In this document: positions 42,494 to 52,800 of the stretch, in pieces
Layout: each line of letters starts with the position of its first letter
Position numbering within the stretch: the stretch's first letter is position 1
Source of the DNA: Mesaphorura yosii
Taxonomy: Eukaryota > Arthropoda > Collembola > Poduromorpha > Tullbergiidae
Length of the DNA stretch: 57,007 bases
Direction: 5' to 3'
NCBI GenBank assembly: GCA_009869945.1
Contig: WIXG01000431.1
Location: forward strand, 1 to 57,007
Notes under the pieces: model-generated
What the model was told of the DNA's origin: nothing
The model's input: the letters and a program-made list of their open reading frames with translations, nothing else
Database searches by the model: none
Translations under genes and position numbers: made by a program

Positions 42494-43120
42494 TAGTCAA
42501 ATTACTCCTGATTATACCCGTCGAGCAGATTTCGAGGGTAACACTTTGTTGATGAGAATCTGAGCAAATTATTGAAGCACTTGGATGAACTTGAATTTTA
42601 CCTCACACGTATAGCGCTAATGTGTAGCTGTTTGCGAATCGCTCGACCTTCTCCTTAGCCAAAGCATTTGGGCATTTGTACTGTTATTTGTGTTCATTTT
42701 AAAATTTACACATCGAAAAAAGTTTCGCTTAATTGAAATTGTTCGACTGACCGCTTACATTTACGGAATTCTCCATGTACTATACTGGTGTGGTAGCCTT
42801 TTACATTTTGAGCGCTTGAAGCGGAGACTTTTGGAAAATGTTGCTTGTCTCAATTAAATCCGATTAATCTTTTTGTTGCAGCAACTTTTTTCTCCTCCAC
42901 GCGATCCAATTTGTGTTGTTTACTGAATCAATCAGCCTAAAATAATTTATTGATTTTGCTCCACATACTACGTAATCTGAATCTGCACATGCAGATCCCA
43001 GATTGTGGTGTCCAATTCTGTAGGAATGCACGTGCACGAATTTGTAAAAATCGTGATCGAATTGGAGAAACGTACATGGAAATTTTACGAAGTAATTAGT
43101 TTGTTCTACGGTGCGCTGCA
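42494..43120. other. Spacer between second-subfamily receptors
   Basis: AT-rich, no gene. A minus-strand AATAAA at 42956-42961 may belong to the broken receptor to its right. Confidence 0.5.
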
Positions 43121-44428
43121 TTATTCCGTGTTGATGAGGACAGCGCAAATGTTCTGAGCGACAACGCTCAGAATTACCCCAACCGTCGATTTCCGCAGGT
43201 AGCCAAAGAACAGGACGCGGGTACGAAACGAGGCGCAGTGCACACAAGAGTAAAGCACCTTCCTCGTGTACGCCGTCGCCCCGCGAGCCACCGCCCTTCC
43301 GTACTGCTCCTTTGCGTACCCCAACGCAGCTGTGTTCAGTCTCGAAGCGTAATCGAGAAAACCCCACAGTATGGCCGTGAAAAAAATGAACAAAATGGCG
43401 CACCCGGCCTTGTTGACGGGCTCCTGGAAGCGGATAGCAAATGAAAACATGACGACGGAGATTAACGATACACTTGCGAGGAGAGCCGGCCAAACGTCCT
43501 GGGAAAAGCAGTTGTTGAACTGTTGGCCCAAAATCTGAAGGTTGCGGTAGATTTTTATGTTATCCATAATTTTTGCCGCCTGGTCGTGGTCGACCTCTTT
43601 CAGCTGCTCCAATACAGCTTCCGAAACGATTATCGTCGTTGAGATGGTCACGACGAGTGTGAGGATGTCAGCCGCTTGCCAGCAGATCCAAATGAACCGT
43701 GCGACCGCTCCGGCAAAGAAGAGGAGCTGATCCGCATAGAACCACGTGTACGGAGGCTGGCCGTCGTGATTCCAGCAGACCGGAATCGTGTTCACGAGCA
43801 TGTGCAGCTCGCATTTAGCGAGAAACGACGGGAGGCTGCTCAGGCTTGCAAAGAGCATTCCACTCCAGGGGAAACTACTCGAAAAAAGAACAGCTCGCTC
43901 TCCTGAATCCTGAAACTGGAATTGGATTTACCCTGACTCTGACTTTTGCTTGAGAGATGGACCCAGAATCGGACGAGTCCGTTGATGAATGCGACCAGTT
44001 CGTGGCGACGGTACGCGACGTGGAAGTGGAAGAAGAGGGCTCGTGATGAGCTTAGCCGTGAGTCCCACACTGTCCCAGCAGATTGGCACTACGCCCAGGG
44101 TGCAGGCGGAGTTCAGCATGAGACGAAGTGTGAGGTTCATTCTTGTGTGGTGGTCGGAGAACTGCGCCAAGTCCAGATCGTCCATTTCCTTGGTCTCAGT
44201 AGCCTGCGGGTGATGACGACTCTGCGTTAAGGCATTAAATATCTCAATGACATCCTCGGTTGGCAGGTCGTCGGTTGTCGTTTTCGCCACCGTCTCGTTC
44301 AAGGATTTAATGGCCTTGACCTTGGGAACCAGCGTCTTGAGCTCCATGCTGGTAGTCGGCCTACTGATTGCCAGTGAAGTCGATAGTGAAACGAAAGTTT
44401 GCCAGAATTCGAAAAGGCTGTTTGACAT
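43121..44428 (-). pseudogene. Second-subfamily chemoreceptor with internal deletion and frameshift
   Basis: Collinear with the intact gene at 40988. The N-terminal frame (from 44428, MSNSLFEFWQTFVSLSTSLA) reaches LNSACTLGVVPICWDSVGLTAKLITS. Then about 56 residues present in the intact gene, including the first transmembrane helix, are missing, and homology resumes in another frame with ALFFHFHVAYRRHELVAFIN and SELFFFR. A second frame change near 43870 leads to the long C-terminal frame (43858-43121, MLFASLSSLPSFLAKCELHM ... INTE-stop), which is well conserved including VCWNHDGQPPYTW and RTRVLFFGYLRKSTVGV. The long conserved C-terminal frame shows the gene died recently. Confidence 0.78.
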
Positions 44429-44869
44429 CTGCAGTAGTTAACACTGCTGCTTCTGCATTATTCACAGCACGTGGCTGGCGACGCTGGTTCTGGACGAGTG
44501 CTCTGTTCGCGAACAAATTAGGAAACTAATTGATTTTGTTCTACATGCTATGCAATCTGCACACGCAGCTCCTAAAATTTGGTGTAAAAATTCTGCAGGA
44601 AGGCAGGAATTCGTCCTTTGAATGTATGAAATATGAATTTGTAGAATCGTGATCGAATTGAAGAAACATGCATGCATATTTTAGTGCAACGTAATTAGTT
44701 TGACAATGTGGCTCGGCTCGGCGGCAGGGCATGCGATCATTTCGTTTGCTTTCGATGCAGCAAGGTCAAGAACAGGACGTTTATTCATAATACTTCGTTG
44801 AGGCAGAGACACGAATGCAAAGAGCCATTTGCCAATTCAAAGATAAATCGCTAATTGCTAAAATGATTT
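44429..44869. other. Spacer, no gene seen
   Basis: 5' flank of the broken receptor. Nothing supportable. Confidence 0.5.
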
Positions 44870-45068
44870 ATGAATTGCGATAAGGATAGCAAGGTAATCT
44901 TTTCCTTGGGCTATCATCATCTTCATCGTTGTCTTCATCACCTTTACATGTGGTAGCAGCAGCGGGCTTCTTCTTTGGCGGTGGTGGCTCCGTGAAAGTT
45001 GCGCCACCCCTGGGCGTCAGTGTCTCTGCCGCCGTTTCCTTGTTTACGAAAACGAAATCTAACGAAAT
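44870..45068 (-). CDS. Possible terminal exon of an unidentified gene
   Basis: Minus-strand frame of about 63 codons opening after a TTAG: DFVFVNKETAAETLTPRGGA, then TFTEPPPPKKKPAAATTC, an acidic run (GDEDNDEDDDSP) and RKRLPCYPYRNS-stop. Composition (Pro/Lys then Asp/Glu) is protein-like rather than random. A possible upstream exon ends near 45137 at a donor (ATTCAG|GTGAGG) in a compatible frame with a Gln-rich translation, but I could not define its start. No family recognised. It may be the tail of a nuclear, disordered protein or a chance frame. Confidence 0.3.
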
Positions 45069-45526
45069 GAATTGAGCTGATTTAATGGTATATTAAATTG
45101 AGGCAAGTTGAGACAAAACACAAAGCTTCCTCACCTGAATCACGTTGGTCTGGTTGGAGTTGTGATTGTATTGATTGCTGATTGCGTGAATGTATGATTC
45201 ACATCTACTATCAATCAAGGTTTGGGAACCCAAACCGAATTTCGATTCAACGGCATCAAAATTGATTTTATGTTTGTGTGCAGTTCCTCTCGCTGTTGTC
45301 AAAATGTGCACTGTTACAATTGATTACTAATGTCCAACTGTAATCTGTACAAAAACAAGATCCTGTCATTGTTCGATAGAGCATATAATTAACTACCTGC
45401 GTCATTCAACTGATAACGATAAAACCGTTGTCACTCAGACACACTCAACTGGAATTAGTGAGTCGAGCGCCGTCAGTTACAAACCACAGTTGGGATGCAA
45501 GTTATAAGCAATACTTGTAAGTCTAC
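45069..45526. other. Divergent spacer before the 269-aa gene
   Basis: About 450 bp between minus-strand exon-like sequence and the plus-strand gene at 45527; presumably holds the latter's promoter. No defined element. Confidence 0.45.
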
Positions 45527-46336
45527 ATGGGAGGTGGCTTTGAAGTAATGTTCCAACGTTTGTTACGTACAGAATACCACCTGGGCATTAAACGCATTCC
45601 AGTTGGTGTTCCCACCTCCGTTTGCATTGGCCCACCAGGGGCCCGCTTCGACAAAGAAACCGAACTCCTCACATCAGCTCTTGTGAGGCGAGGGTGTCTG
45701 GAGGTCGGATTGGAACCAGCCACAAAGGATGGAGAAGAGTACACCCGACTCACACTATACCCAAAGACTGAATTGAAGTTTCACCTCTGTTGGCACGCGA
45801 TGGAGGATAATAACAGTAACGACGAGTGGAGACTGTACATAGTGTTGGTTAAGGCTACGCGTGAGGACGAAGAATGGCTTCCAATGGGTCCGTGCGATCT
45901 AGTGGGGCAAGCTGGTCATGCTGACCCACCAAACGCCGAATTCTTGTTCTTCAAAACAGCGCTTGGTGCGTTCGACCAAGAGGGGGCTGATTTGTACGAA
46001 ATGTTAGTCCGACGAGAACCTGACGACGAAAGTAGGGGTAAGATCGAATGGACACCTGTGACAGGAGTGAGTGGATACAAACGCAGTTTAGTACACGTAC
46101 GCGAAAAAGTCATCCAGAAATTCAAGGCTAGTGGTGGTGAATTAAGCTCGGAGAAAATTGAGGAAATCGCTAAGCACGCTGAAAATGTCGTCAAGCAACG
46201 AGAACGTGAGCAGAAGAAGTGCATACGACAAAGAACCGGTAGCGAGTATGAGAGGGGAAACTATGCTCGCCATAAGCACACACTTCAAATTTGGAAGGAC
46301 ACGTTATCCAAGCTCAGAGAATGTCAGGAGGCATAG
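45527..46336 (+). CDS. Uncharacterised intron-less 269-aa protein
   Basis: A clean open frame starting MGGGFEVMFQRLLRTEYHLG with no signal peptide and no membrane segment. The N-terminal two thirds look globular, with alternating hydrophobic strands (VPTSVCIGPPGARF, YTRLTLYPKTELKFHLCWHA, EWRLYIVLVKA, EFLFFKTALGAF). The C-terminal 80 residues are highly charged and helical (EKVIQKFKASGGELSSEKIE, HAENVVKQREREQKKC), probably a coiled coil, ending KLRECQEA. A poly(A) signal AATAAA lies at 46422, 86 nt past the stop. The intron-less form, moderate GC content and codon use free of frameshifts suggest a functional gene, possibly a retrocopy or a lineage-specific gene. I recognise no domain. A transposon origin cannot be excluded, but no terminal repeats were seen. 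Confidence 0.62.
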   Translation: MGGGFEVMFQRLLRTEYHLGIKRIPVGVPTSVCIGPPGARFDKETELLTSALVRRGCLEVGLEPATKDGEEYTRLTLYPKTELKFHLCWHAMEDNNSNDEWRLYIVLVKATREDEEWLPMGPCDLVGQAGHADPPNAEFLFFKTALGAFDQEGADLYEMLVRREPDDESRGKIEWTPVTGVSGYKRSLVHVREKVIQKFKASGGELSSEKIEEIAKHAENVVKQREREQKKCIRQRTGSEYERGNYARHKHTLQIWKDTLSKLRECQEA

Positions 46337-46421
46337 GAATGTCGAACATGGCAAATCTTCCCAACACCAGTTCCATTGCTACTACTACTGAATCAGAATT
46401 GTAGACCTAATTGTTGACTCT

Positions 46422-46427
46422 AATAAA
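46422..46427 (+). terminator. Poly(A) signal of the 269-aa gene
   Basis: AATAAA 86 nt after the stop codon, same strand. Confidence 0.6.
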
Positions 46428-46602
46428 TCTGATATCTAATTTAATCTAATCTAGAATACAGTCCGAAATTTTTCGAACGACTCACTTCACACACTTTTTG
46501 ATCAATAGTAAATCCTGAAGGGGAACTGACATCAAAATTGAGATTGTCAACGAATTCATGGAATTCCTAGAAATCATAATCAGCATAATGAACTTAATAT
46601 AT

Positions 46603-47563
46603 TTAATCTTCATCAGAATCAGCATACGGCAAGTACAGTGTGTCAATGACTTGAAATTCTATTTCCGGGATTGATTCTTCAAAATCGATACCATCGTCGT
46701 CGAATTGGTGGAGGAAGTCGTCCACGCTAATTCCATCCAAGTGGAACGTACACTGCATCAAGGATGGGGAACCCTGGGTCACAAAGTCTTTGAAATCCGG
46801 CCAGTCGTCGGGCAAGTTCCATCCCTCCAAGTCTACGCATACTAGGTAAATCTTGAGTCTCTTCAGTCCAGGGAACCTGAGCCCTGCTAGTGGTTTGTAG
46901 CACCCAGGATCGTCCACATGGATGGGGAGATACTCAATCTGCTCAAGAATACCAGGGGATATCCCCTGGAGCGGCTGTACAAGTGGGTGGCGGAGTTCTG
47001 AGCAGTCAGAATCCCAATTATGGGGTAGTCGGAGGTCCAACTCCTTCACCGAGGAGAATGAATTCAAAATTCGTACGATCCCCTCCACCAGGTCCGTCTG
47101 CTTGCGGTTGACTTCACAGAAAAGTAGTGTCAACCTCAGGACGTTGGAGCCTTGAACAATTCTGGCCACGGCCACGGCTGTGCAGACCTCGAGCAGTGGG
47201 GGAGATCGGGATCCGCGTTCCAGCCCAAGGCCCAGGTAAAATTTTTCAATGCAGTTTGGACCGAACTGCTCCGCGAGTCTTCGGGCTCCGTCCAGCTCCA
47301 GTGTCCACAAGCTCCCGCATCTGATCCACAAAGTGTCAACATCATCCCGAAGTGGATACCCAAGCTCAAGTGAATATTTGATGTCGGTGGCGAATCCTTC
47401 GATGTGCAGGTGTCTGCCAAGTCTGTGCAAGTTACTGTAATCGACTAGCCGCATTCCGGACAGACGCAATCGCAAACCAAGGGGTCGGAGATAGGGCAGG
47501 CTTCCCGAGTTCCATTGCTTATTCAAGAGGCGGCAGTTTAGGAGCTCTTTCCGCTGTAGGAAA
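46603..47563 (-). CDS. F-box protein with leucine-rich C-terminal region (5' exon uncertain)
   Basis: Substrate adaptor of SCF ubiquitin ligases by family. The exon starts after a good acceptor (CATTTGCAG|TTTCC at 47563) and opens with the second half of an F-box, FLQRKELLNCRLLNKQWNSG, matching the consensus L-x-x-x-D/E-L-x-x-C-R-L-V-x-K-x-W. About 310 residues follow with scattered leucine-rich, LRR-like lines (LWTLELDGARRLAEQF, VLRLTLLFCEVNRK, SVKELDLRLPHNW, FPGLKRLKIYLVCVDL) and an acidic end (PYADSDED). The first half of the F-box should be in an upstream exon; frame 47830 to about 47640 ends NPMENPLVTKL, which fits an F-box start, but the joining splice site is not clear. No frameshift within the main exon. 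Arthropods often expand this family. Confidence 0.65.
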
Positions 47564-47639
47564 CTGCAAATGTGATCAATTACCTGACCGAATTAATTCA
47601 ATATTAACTTCAACTCAGAGATTTATACCACACAGCTTA

Positions 47640-47830
47640 GTTACCAATGGATTCTCCATCGGATTGGTTGAATGGACCCCTGGACGTGGATTGGACAAGA
47701 AACTCAAGTACTTCATTTCACTTGTGCTGACCAATATCGTCTTCGTCTCATATTGAAGGTGTTTTTTTTCGAGAGATGCCACTGCCGAGCGGTATCGGGA
47801 TAGCCAGGAAGCCGGAAGGACAGTGAACAC
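47640..47830 (-). CDS. Probable upstream exon of the F-box gene
   Basis: Minus-strand open frame FTVLPASWLSRYRSAV...LVSTSEMKYLSFLSNPRPG...STNPMENPLVTKL. The last eight residues resemble the beginning of an F-box (NPL...K-I), whose second half opens the next exon. The intron would be only about 75 nt. The exact donor was not resolved (candidate GT sites near 47636-47640 give an F-box about two residues short), and no initiator ATG is clear. Confidence 0.35.
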
Positions 47831-48830
47831 CCAATCACCAGAAGTACATCTTATAGTCTAATTTAAATTGGATTCACAGAGAGAGACTAGACACTGCACG
47901 GCACGGATGTGTATCTGCAAATGGACTGCATTGCGCAAAATATTGAATAAATATTTTCCACTTATCCAGTACCAAATTCATGATGCGAATTTCGAATGCG
48001 CCTGTGAGAATGATTATGTATTCAAAACACTTGTACCTCTATCAGAACGTCAGATAAACGTCTAACGTTATTAGTATTCTGAAGTTAGTATTTCACTTCA
48101 TTCGAAACTGATAACGAACATAAGCAATGAATGGGTGCATGTATTGGAATGTGCAAACACGGTACTTGTTTGTTTAATCCGAATGGAAGCCAGTAAGCAT
48201 GCCCATCATCACTGCTGCCAGGAAAGGCATCTGACTGACTTCTTGATTATAAGCCAGGTGTCAACGAACATAGCATAAAGTGTCAGTTCATAGAAGAACT
48301 TCTCAGTACTCACTTCGAGTTCCCGATCCAGGTTTTGACACCAATTACACAATACTGCTGCTCATCCTCGCCGCTCGCCTCGCTTTATCATTCTACCCCT
48401 CCTCTTCGTGGCTTTCAAATTCGTACGATTCACGTACGGTTCTGTGAATTCATTCATTCGTAACATCATTACAACTAGAGTTTGACTCACCAGCAGCTTT
48501 TTTATTAATCATATACAGCTTTTTCCAGAATGCAAGAATTTTACTACTACTAATTGTTTGTGAGTAAGGTGCTGCAATACAATGACGAAGACAGGAAATG
48601 TCCAGCCAAGCACTCGTGCTCGGCTCAAAGTCCAAAACAGCTCAGGCTCAGGCACGTGATGTGGGCTGGCCTGATTTAGCTGCAGGAACAACGAAGAATA
48701 CTCACGAGACATAACTCACACAAATTAAATTAAGCTCTAGTAACACAACACAATCGCAAGGCAAATGGACGGGTCTGTCTAAAATAGCGTTTCCCATGCC
48801 TGAATTTGGTACTTTGGTCAATTAATTGGC
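47831..48830. other. One-kb spacer, no gene seen
   Basis: AT-rich region between the F-box gene's 5' side and the 3' end of the cuticle gene. Short open frames at 48450-48712 have no splice context or domain. Confidence 0.5.
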
Positions 48831-49863
48831 TCAGTACTGCTTCCCGACGTAATGAAAGTCCTTCTCATGCTCGAAGCCGTCTTTCCCCGCGTTGTAGTGA
48901 ATGACCCGTCGAATGCCGTACGGATCCACGTAGCCAAAGCTGCCACCGCGCGATCCGTCTGGCTTCGTCTCTTCTTTGTGGTACTGGTTCGGGATTTTGT
49001 ACAGGAAGCCTGAGCGAGCCTTATTCAGCGGCGTCACGTAATCTTTGAAGACGTCGCCATCCTTGGCTATCGTCCTAATTAAGTGTGGGTTCGCCAGGCG
49101 AGATTTGCTCACAACTCGAATTCCGTCTGCCGTCGTCGGCTCCGCTTCGAAGGTGGACGAGAATTTGTTGGCTACGGGTCTGCGGTACACTCGAATCACT
49201 CGGGACTTCACTGGCCGTCTGAATGTGGGACGAGCGTCGCCCGCAGGCGTGTCGACGGGCGCGGATGCGGACTTAAATATTGGCGCGGCTGAATCAATGT
49301 GCCTGGCTACGCCGCGTTTCTGCAGGAGTGCTTGAGGATGACGCCGTGATTGCGTCGTGGGCGCGGGCGAGGGCTGTGGTTGGTTGAAGGAATTTTGGAA
49401 GGGAGCCGCCGTAGAGAATGGAAAGTCGCCGCCAGCCACCACGACCTTGACCGAGTGCTTCATTGGCGTGTGCGGTTTGGCGATCGGTTCTTCGGGGACA
49501 GGCTTCACTCCAACGTACTCCATTCTGTGAGAAGTCAGGCATGGCATTCCATACAATTAAATTGTCATGAAGTTCGTAATTGATGCCACGCTGAGAGGCA
49601 ACTCACCTCGTCTTAACGATTCGAAATCCTTTCCCATCCGCGATGTAATCCGTCATCCGAAGAAATCCGGCCGGGTCGACCCATCCGTACGAGCCGAGAA
49701 CGGAACCATCGTCCAGCCTCCGCTCACGCCTGTACTGTCCGTTGTACGTCTGAAACCGGAAGAAACGCTCTGGCCCTTCGTCGGTCTGAATGTGGTACTG
49801 GGTAGGGGAGTCGCTGTAACCAGAAATGGCGCCGTCCGCCCTCGTCCAGCAAATCAGCAGCAC
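48831..49863 (-). CDS. Cuticle protein with two Rebers-Riddiford-like chitin-binding units (first exon missing)
   Basis: Structural protein of the exoskeleton. Two exons are visible: 49863-49607 and 49524-48831, joined in phase 2 (AAGACGAG|GTGAGT, acceptor TCTCACAG), so ...FRIVKTR continues MEYVGVKPVPEEP. The first starts at an acceptor (GGTCAG) with VLLICWTRADGAISGYSDSP, the usual second half of a signal peptide split by an intron, so a short ATG exon lies upstream and was not found. Unit 1 is GSVLGSYGWVDPAGFLRMTD then YIADGKGFRI; unit 2, at the C-terminus, is GSRGGSFGYVDPYGIRRVIH then YNAGKDGFEHEKDFHYVGKQY. Both follow the Chitin_bind_4 pattern G-S-Y/F-x-Y/W-V-D-P-x-G. They are separated by about 170 residues rich in Pro, Arg and Val (SRVIRVYRRPVANKFSSTFE). 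Intact in the visible part. Confidence 0.85.
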
Positions 49864-52800
49864 CTGACCACAGAAAGTGCATAGAATTTGAGTTTATTTC
49901 GTGAATTGTCTCCACCAAGTGTTTTTTCTATTGCAAAATGTTCGAAAATTCGTATATGCAATACAAATTCGCAGTGAGGCGATGCAGTGACAGCAAATTG
50001 AACTATTTAAAGAAGTCGTCCGTCCCAAACAATCCTAATGGCTAATTTGCGAAACCAAAATATGACATTGGAATGCAAAAATAATCTGATTTAGCCACGT
50101 ACAGCACAGCACGTGTAAGCAGGAAATGTGCCACATTATTCAAGCGTGCACGCACATTGTCCTGTTCACGATTCGCTATTCTTGGAGACCACTCATGCGT
50201 CATATCGCCCGCTGGTAAAGATTTAAGATTGTGGTACAGATTTAAATGACTTTGTCTTCGCCTTTAAGTCAAATGACCTTAGTCAGGTTCAAATGCCAAA
50301 ATTAAGTGCAGGTGTGGTCTCTCCGTCAGTGTCAGCTCGGCCTGCTGCTGCGCTAAGAATTTGCTGTGGTTTAAATTATCTTTGGTTTTGGTCAACGTTG
50401 AACAAATCAAAAGCACCACGACGACCACGCCCGCCCGAGCACAAGTGCAGCAGTGGCAACGGAAAAAACGTACCGCTCGTAATTGTAATTGCAATTTGAC
50501 AGTTTTGCCACATTAAATTCAATTTAAACTCAACTCGTACTTTCTGTTTCTGAGTTGCTGTTGCTGTACTGGTGCATACGGTGCGAGAATAATCTCTCAG
50601 CCTGCTTTAATTCTTAATTGACGATTTAGAAACTGTGTTGCTCATATCCGTCATCTGCACTTTAAGCCCTGTGATCAACGTAGCAGAAACAAAGACAAAG
50701 ATGACAGAGCTAGCAGGCATTAAGATTATGTCACAAATGTTAATCCCAAATTAATCAAAATCATAACTCTCACTCTTTCCTGAGCTTCTAAGCTTAATTT
50801 TCGTACAAAATTACGTAAGCTACAAGCGGCTAGCTCGTATGTCGTAAGAAAGTGGGACGGAAGCGTTGTACGCTTAATTGCAGTGCGGGAAGGTGATCAT
50901 CAAGACTTAATCATAATCTTTAATCTGTGTAGACGTCAAATCTTGTGTTCTATGTGTAGTCGTGTCTTCTTTCACTGCAAATTGCGTTACTCATGCTCAT
51001 TCTCCTTGTTCAGGCCTCCTTGTTCTCATGTCAGTCTCATCTCATCAAAAAGGCGCTGCGCTGCGCCTGAGAAAGTTGGCCCGACACGTCTCTCAGTAAT
51101 TACAATTACAGTAACAATTACACAACACCAACACAAGTAATAATCCCATGTGCATGTTAATTGTCATCAGATCATTGATTTTTTTCTTAGAAGCAGGAAG
51201 AAGCCTCACGGCCTCCAGCAAGTCTTGCGGTTTTGCAAGAAATTGACGCGTCTGCCAGTATTCTCAACGCGAATCTTCTTTCATCACGCAAAACGCAAAG
51301 CATTGGCGTGGACGTGATTGATGTGGTCGAAGTCAAAGGCCGAGCCACGTCACGACACGCCATGCCGGCCGTGCTAACCAAAAATTAATCTAATTTATGA
51401 AATATAGATTTATGGGAGCTTCGCCTTGAAAGAATTATTAAACCAGCATTGCCCTTTGCCATTGCCCCGACCAAAACTTGATACTTTAGTTAATCCTTTT
51501 GTTCACGCGAGTTCAAGCAAGACAAGAATGGGCAGAGCATCAAGCAAGACGCAGAGCAGAGGCGCGGGCGTAACAAAAACAAAAACACGGTGCACAGGAA
51601 CATCGAACATGGAACAAAGACTCATCGCCATATTTATCACAATCAATCAAATATTAATATTAAACACATAAGACTATGCGATTAAGGAAACAGTGCTTCA
51701 GATGGCGAGGTCGATTTAAATTCAATTACTGAATGAATTCGAATGAATTCATGGATTGTTTTCCGAATTTGTTTGCGTTCGCGTTCACGTATCGCGTGCG
51801 TGCGACCTTCCCAATTCAGAATTCAAGTGCAGTGGCTCTGCAGGACGTGAGTCTTTGACTGGTTTGACTGACAAATAAGCCAAACTCCCACACACACAAG
51901 TGCCGAGTCATTTGTGGCAAACCACGAAAGAAATCTTGAAAACGAAACGAAAACGGAGTCTAATCGTTTCTATTCTTCCTTTCTTTCATTGTTGCTTCGA
52001 ATTATTATTTGCTCCTTTCAGGCTCTCAGATCGCTGCGCTATTTGGTTAACGCATTAAATATTGCCTTGGCCCGTCGTACAAATTATTTATCCGTTCTAT
52101 CAATTGCCTTGCCTTGGTTTAAGTGGATGATCTCAAAATCCTCACTTATATTTTAAGTCATATACGTCGTGTCTTGTCTTGTCATGTCGTGGGTGCGAGG
52201 CGAATCGAATAAATCATTAATCATCCATTCTACCCCATAATTAGGAATTGGCCCAAAAAATTCATTCTCAAATCGCAGTGCAGTGCAATGTGTAATGGCA
52301 ATAAATGTAATGTAATGTAATATAATGAGTAATGAGGCTCGAAAGTGATAAAATGTGGGCTCGCAGCTCGAATTATGCAAAATGCATAATCTTGACCTAA
52401 ATCAGCACAAAAGAAGACGAAATTAGTCCCGTCTTCAGTGCAAATCTGCAAATGTGGTGCATGGTGAGCAAATTGGCTCGAGCCCCATTTCACCATTTCG
52501 ACAAGCATTTCCAAGCAAAGCCATCGTGACTCGTGAGTCATCGCCGATCAAAATACGACTATCGTGAATCGCGAAATGTCAACGCGTTACTCGACTCGAT
52601 CACGATTCCTTCTCCCATTCGCATTCGCAAAAAATCATGCAACGGAGCCGAGCTCATTTGCATATGCAATACGAATGCAATGCACACATGCATTCTGAAA
52701 TGCGTAATGTGTAATGTAATTTAGAATTTTACAAATATAATGAGGCACTTAACCTCCAGATTAAATGAAGTGAATCCAATAAAAAGAGTGCAAGTTTCCA

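Noticed and set aside
48450..48712. Two overlapping minus-strand frames of 61 and 67 codons with a GTGAGT nearby
   Set aside because: No homology to F-box or cuticle proteins and no matching acceptor; not enough for an exon call.
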